Assembly: GCA_050330975.1 (NCBI GenBank)
Contig: JBHJHK010000512.1
Span: 1 to 8,631, forward strand
Source of the DNA: JBHJHK01 sp050330975
GTDB taxonomy: Bacteria > Pseudomonadota > Gammaproteobacteria > Competibacterales > Competibacteraceae
DNA length: 8,631 bases
Direction of reading: 5' to 3'
In this document: positions 6,450 to 8,631 of the stretch, in pieces
Position numbering within the stretch: the stretch's first letter is position 1
Layout of the letters: each line of letters begins with the position of its first letter
Program-made: the position numbers and the translations under genes
The notes under the pieces: generated by a model
What the model was told of the DNA's origin: nothing
The model's input: only the letters and a program-made list of their open reading frames with translations
The model's database searches: none

Positions 6450-7687
6450 AGGGGGCCTTGTTGGCCATCGGCTCCCGGGGGGACGTCCAACCCATGGCCG
6501 CCCTGGGGCTGGCCCTCAAAACCCAGGGCCACCAGGCGGTGCTGGTGGCCGACGCCGTCTTCGCCCCCCTGGCGGCGCGGGTGGGCCTGCCCTTTGTGGG
6601 CTTGCCCATGGACGTCAAGGGCCTGCTCCAGGCGTCCCTGGCCACCATGGAGCGCCGGTCCGCCACCCCAGCGACCCTGTTTCGCCTCTCGGTTCGCCAC
6701 ATGGCCACGCGGGCACTGGCGGTGGCCCAGGCCGCCCTGGCGGGGGTGGCGGATTGCGATGTCATCATCGCCGGCGGCGGCGGCATACCCGTGGCGGGGA
6801 GCTTGGCAGAAGCCGCGGGCAAGCCGGTGGTCCAGGTGCTGCTGCAACCGTTGCTCCCCACCCAGGACTTTAGAAGCCCCTTGATCCACTGGTCTTGGCT
6901 ACCCCCGGGCAGCAACCGCTTGAGCCACCACCTGGCCTTGGGCCTGATGGAGCAACTGCTCCACCCCCTGGTCAACGCCTCCCGACGCGCCGTGGACCTC
7001 AAACCCATCCCTCGCTGGCGCCCCCCGGGGGCAGCGGCTCGCTTTAGCTACTGCGCTGTGAGTCCAAGCGTGGTGCCGAAACCCGGGGATTGGCCGGCCA
7101 ACAGCGCCATGGTGGGCTATTACTTTCTCGACGATCCCGCGCCCTTGGCGCCGTCCCTAGAGGCCTTCCTCCAGGCGGGACCACCACCCGTTTACTTGGG
7201 CTTTGGCTCCATGGCCGCCGACAACGCCCCCCAGCTGGCAGCCCTGGCCATGGAGGCCGCCGAGCGAGCCAAGGTGAGATTGTTGCTGGCCACCGGTTGG
7301 GGGGGGTTGACCCCGGGGAGGTTGCCCCCTGGGGTTATGGTGTTGGAGGAAGCGCCCCACCATCGGCTGTTCCCCCGCCTGGCCGGCGCGGTGCACCACG
7401 GCGGAGCCGGCACCACGGCGGCGCCCCTGCGCGCCGGTATCCCCTCCGTCGTGACCCCGGTATTCGCCGATCAGCCCTTCTGGGCCGCCCGGCTCCAGGC
7501 CTTGGGCTGCGCCGCCGCCACGATCAAGCGCCGCCAGCTGACGCCATGGGCCTTGGCCATGGGCCTTGAGCGTTTGGTGGAGGATGCCACCTTGAGCCAG
7601 CGGGCCAAGGGCATCGCCCGGGCCATCGCCCGAGAACGAGGTGCCGAGGCCACCGTGGCCCATATGACCCGTCAGCCCTGGCTGTGA
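6446..7687 (+). CDS. GT1-family glycosyltransferase, sterol/lipid glucosyltransferase-like
   Basis: This 413-residue GT-B enzyme resembles the UDP-glucose:sterol glucosyltransferase and YjiC/vancosaminyltransferase group. The N-terminal domain starts with LLAIGSRGDVQPMAALGLAL (5-24), the acceptor-side motif of this group. The C-terminal donor domain has PPVYLGFGSM (247-256), then VHHGGAGTTAAPLRAGIPSV (316-335) and TPVFADQPFWAARL (337-350), the nucleotide-sugar site. Members move glucose or a related sugar from a UDP or TDP donor to sterols, hopanoid-like or other lipophilic acceptors; the acceptor here is unknown. Its GTG start overlaps the cpxA stop by 4 nt, with GAGG 9 nt upstream, so it is probably cotranscribed and translationally coupled with cpxRA. 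There is no signal peptide; the enzyme is likely cytoplasmic or membrane-associated. Confidence 0.88.
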   Translation: MKGALLAIGSRGDVQPMAALGLALKTQGHQAVLVADAVFAPLAARVGLPFVGLPMDVKGLLQASLATMERRSATPATLFRLSVRHMATRALAVAQAALAGVADCDVIIAGGGGIPVAGSLAEAAGKPVVQVLLQPLLPTQDFRSPLIHWSWLPPGSNRLSHHLALGLMEQLLHPLVNASRRAVDLKPIPRWRPPGAAARFSYCAVSPSVVPKPGDWPANSAMVGYYFLDDPAPLAPSLEAFLQAGPPPVYLGFGSMAADNAPQLAALAMEAAERAKVRLLLATGWGGLTPGRLPPGVMVLEEAPHHRLFPRLAGAVHHGGAGTTAAPLRAGIPSVVTPVFADQPFWAARLQALGCAAATIKRRQLTPWALAMGLERLVEDATLSQRAKGIARAIARERGAEATVAHMTRQPWL

Positions 7688-7700
7688 AGGCTTTGGGCAT

Positions 7701-7719
7701 CGGCGCCGAGACAGCGCCG
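7701..7719. terminator. Weak GC hairpin between converging genes
   Basis: CGGCGC and GCGCCG form a 6-bp stem around a 7-nt loop, 13 nt after the glycosyltransferase stop. There is no T-run on either side, so an intrinsic terminator is unlikely. It might slow or help end transcription between the two converging genes. Confidence 0.25.
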
Positions 7720-7771
7720 GGGTTGTCGATGATGGAGATGTCGATGGGGGTTTGGATGGAGAGGGTCGGAT

Positions 7772-8041
7772 TCAGGCGGCGTGACAGCAGCGCCTGGCCA
7801 CTTCCGGACCGAGGATGGCGTTCATCACACGCCGGTAGTGGGTGATGGCGGTGGCGATGTCGTGACTGCTGAGGTTGGGGGTCTCAAGACGCGTTCGCAA
7901 GCGCTCATAGGCCTGGGTGATGCGCCGATCCACGGTGGGCTCACCCGTTTTTTCTGGTTCGGGCAAACCGTAGAGGTCAATACCACTCACTGCGCGACTC
8001 ATCACAGCAGTAGGGGCAACTGCTCTTAAAGCAGGTTTCAT
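7772..8041 (-). CDS. Small hypothetical protein
   Basis: This is an 89-residue protein not recognised as any family. The ATG at 8041 has GGGAGA 5 nt upstream; the frame is open further to 8113, but that extension has no comparable support. The N-terminal third is loose (MKPALRAVAPTAVMSRAVSG), then IDLYGLPEPEKTGEPTVD. A likely helical part follows (RRITQAYERLRTRLETP, then SHDIATAITHYRRVMNAILG), ending EVARRCCHAA. No signal peptide or membrane segment is evident. The first third uses many A/T third positions, unlike the GC-ending codons of its neighbours, while the last third looks native. It converges on the glycosyltransferase gene with an 84-bp gap. Just past its stop another frame stays open with strongly coding-like codons, so a 3' frameshift is possible. 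Confidence 0.55.
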   Translation of the reverse strand: MKPALRAVAPTAVMSRAVSGIDLYGLPEPEKTGEPTVDRRITQAYERLRTRLETPNLSSHDIATAITHYRRVMNAILGPEVARRCCHAA

Positions 8042-8191
8042 GCTTCTCTCCCGAGGGGATGATGGGATACAAAGTGCGGATTTTTTGTGGCGTCCCTGGG
8101 ATTGACAGTGCACTCCCTGCCCGTTGTTTCTGGTGAAGGTCTCTTACATGAGGATTCAGCGCAGAACATGTGACGGTGTCTGTTCCATTCT

Positions 8192-8232
8192 AACCCAAAA
8201 CCCCTCGCCGGGGAGAGGGTTCGTTTTGGGTT
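8192..8232. repeat. Strong inverted repeat (stem-loop)
   Basis: AACCCAAAAC (8192-8201) pairs perfectly with GTTTTGGGTT (8223-8232). Inside, CCCTC (8202-8206) pairs with GAGGG (8215-8219), leaving a 3-nt bulge and an 8-nt loop: 15 base pairs in all. It is not adjacent to a gene end and has no immediate T-run. A REP-like or small intergenic element is more likely than a terminator. Confidence 0.6.
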
Positions 8233-8460
8233 GAGCGAAAACAATCGTCACAGCGACAAAATCTGCTTTTCATTTTTTCCACGACGCTCGTTTCTCGCCC
8301 CTTGGGAAACCCTTAAGAGGCCGTCTGATGAATTTTTTTCGCCTTAACCTCCCTCCTTCCCACCTCCCCTAGTTTCTCGCCCTAGCGTCTCGAAGGCGTC
8401 CTGCTCCCTTCCCTAGGGGGCCCTGCATCACCCACACGTGCGGGGCGTCGGCAGGGGGTC

Positions 8461-8530
8461 TCCCCCACCCCAGCCCTCCCCCGCTGGGGGAGGGAGCTTT
8501 TCTCCAGCGGGGGAGGTTTAGGGTGGGGGA
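8461..8530. repeat. Long imperfect inverted repeat
   Basis: The 27-nt arm at 8461-8487 and the arm at 8504-8530 are inverted copies with 24 of 27 positions matching; one of the three differences would still be a G-U pair in RNA. The innermost 13 bp are perfect, and the loop is 16 nt. Nested inside is a second perfect stem, CCCTCCCCC (8474-8482) with GGGGGAGGG (8486-8494) around a 3-nt loop, followed by AGCTTTTCT. That nested stem could act as a terminator for rightward transcription. Confidence 0.65.
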
Positions 8531-8630
8531 ATCAAATCCCAACCCCCAGCGGGGTAGGGTTAGGGTGGGGGAATAACAACCCAACCCCAACCGGGGGTGG
8601 GTTAGGGTGGTGGAATAAAAACCAAACCCC
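8504..8630. repeat. Degenerate tandem repeat, three units of about 42 bp
   Basis: Three head-to-tail units begin at 8504, 8546 and 8587. Each runs CCAGCGGGG or a variant, then TTAGGGTGGGGGAAT, then an A-rich link and a C-run. Units 1 and 2 are 42 and 41 bp; unit 3 is the most diverged and reaches the window edge, so the array may continue. The right arm of the inverted repeat at 8461-8530 is the first part of unit 1. Read on the minus strand it gives the repeated peptide SPTLTLPRWG, a known signature of non-coding intergenic repeats in proteobacteria. Confidence 0.6.
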
Positions 8631-8631
8631 C

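Larger units (their letters stand above)
8042..8631. other. Gene-poor intergenic region with hairpins and repeats
   Basis: This 590-bp stretch has no supported coding sequence. The short open frames on its minus strand give low-complexity peptides such as SPTLTLPRWG, typical of translated intergenic repeats. From left to right it holds the leader of the small hypothetical gene (a TAGAAT hexamer on the minus strand at 8192-8187 has no matching -35), a strong hairpin at 8192-8232, an AT-richer stretch with T-runs at 8273-8278 and 8333-8339, a C-rich tract, and an inverted plus tandem repeat block from 8461 to the window edge. A GTTTCTCGCCC 11-mer occurs twice, at 8290 and 8372. Confidence 0.6.

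Noticed and set aside
8102..8107. TTGACA as a -35 promoter element on the plus strand
   Set aside because: No -10-like hexamer lies at 16-18 nt spacing and no plus-strand gene follows.
8038..8244. A 68-codon minus-strand frame (NPKRTLSPARGFG) covering the hairpin
   Set aside because: Its start lies within and beyond the inverted repeat, the peptide is of the intergenic-repeat type, and its other half overlaps the leader of the small hypothetical gene.
8315..8327. AGGCCGTCTGATG, resembling a Neisseria uptake sequence or an IS5-type inverted repeat end
   Set aside because: It is a single imperfect copy with no partner end or transposase remnant, and the gene content does not suggest Neisseriaceae.

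Overview
The window is very GC-rich. Its genes use GTG as well as ATG starts and are packed on both strands, with clear Shine-Dalgarno sites before several of them. The gene families (ispF-truD, an SmrA-type Smr protein and a CpxP/CpxR/CpxA-type set) suggest a high-GC gammaproteobacterium. The genus cannot be told from the sequence.

Left part (1-3713). A 5'-truncated Smr-domain gene runs rightward and ends tail-to-tail, with a 14-nt overlap, against a leftward gene group. Read leftward, that group is: a CpxP/Spy-like gene (4231-3713), a short coding-like remnant (3692-3471), a DUF3754/TMEM143-family membrane protein (3490-2042), ispF (2010-1519) and truD (1491-412). ispF-truD is the conserved gammaproteobacterial pair of isoprenoid precursor synthesis and tRNA pseudouridylation. 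The usual surE-pcm continuation is replaced by the converging Smr gene.

Centre (3713-7687). A Cpx-like envelope-stress module has the same layout as E. coli cpxP-cpxRA: the periplasmic CpxP-like gene is divergent from a response regulator (4385-5077) and a histidine kinase (5130-6449). The 153-bp divergent region holds a near-consensus CpxR box, GTAAA-N5-GTCAA, which runs into a perfect 21-bp palindrome. A second, weaker box lies just upstream of the cpxP-like start. A GT1-type glycosyltransferase gene overlaps the kinase stop codon by 4 nt (GTGA), so a lipid- or sterol-glycosylating enzyme appears to be translationally coupled to the stress sensor.

Right part (7688-8631). There is one small leftward gene of unknown function (8041-7772), with base usage unlike its neighbours. 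Beyond it are about 590 bp without a supported gene. This stretch holds a strong hairpin (8192-8232), a long imperfect inverted repeat (8461-8530) and a degenerate tandem array of about 42-bp units running to the window edge. It looks like an intergenic repeat region.

Nothing here is clearly a new defence or mobile system. The most unusual points are the glycosyltransferase coupled to CpxA, the bacterial TMEM143-type protein upstream of ispF, and the box-plus-palindrome operator region.
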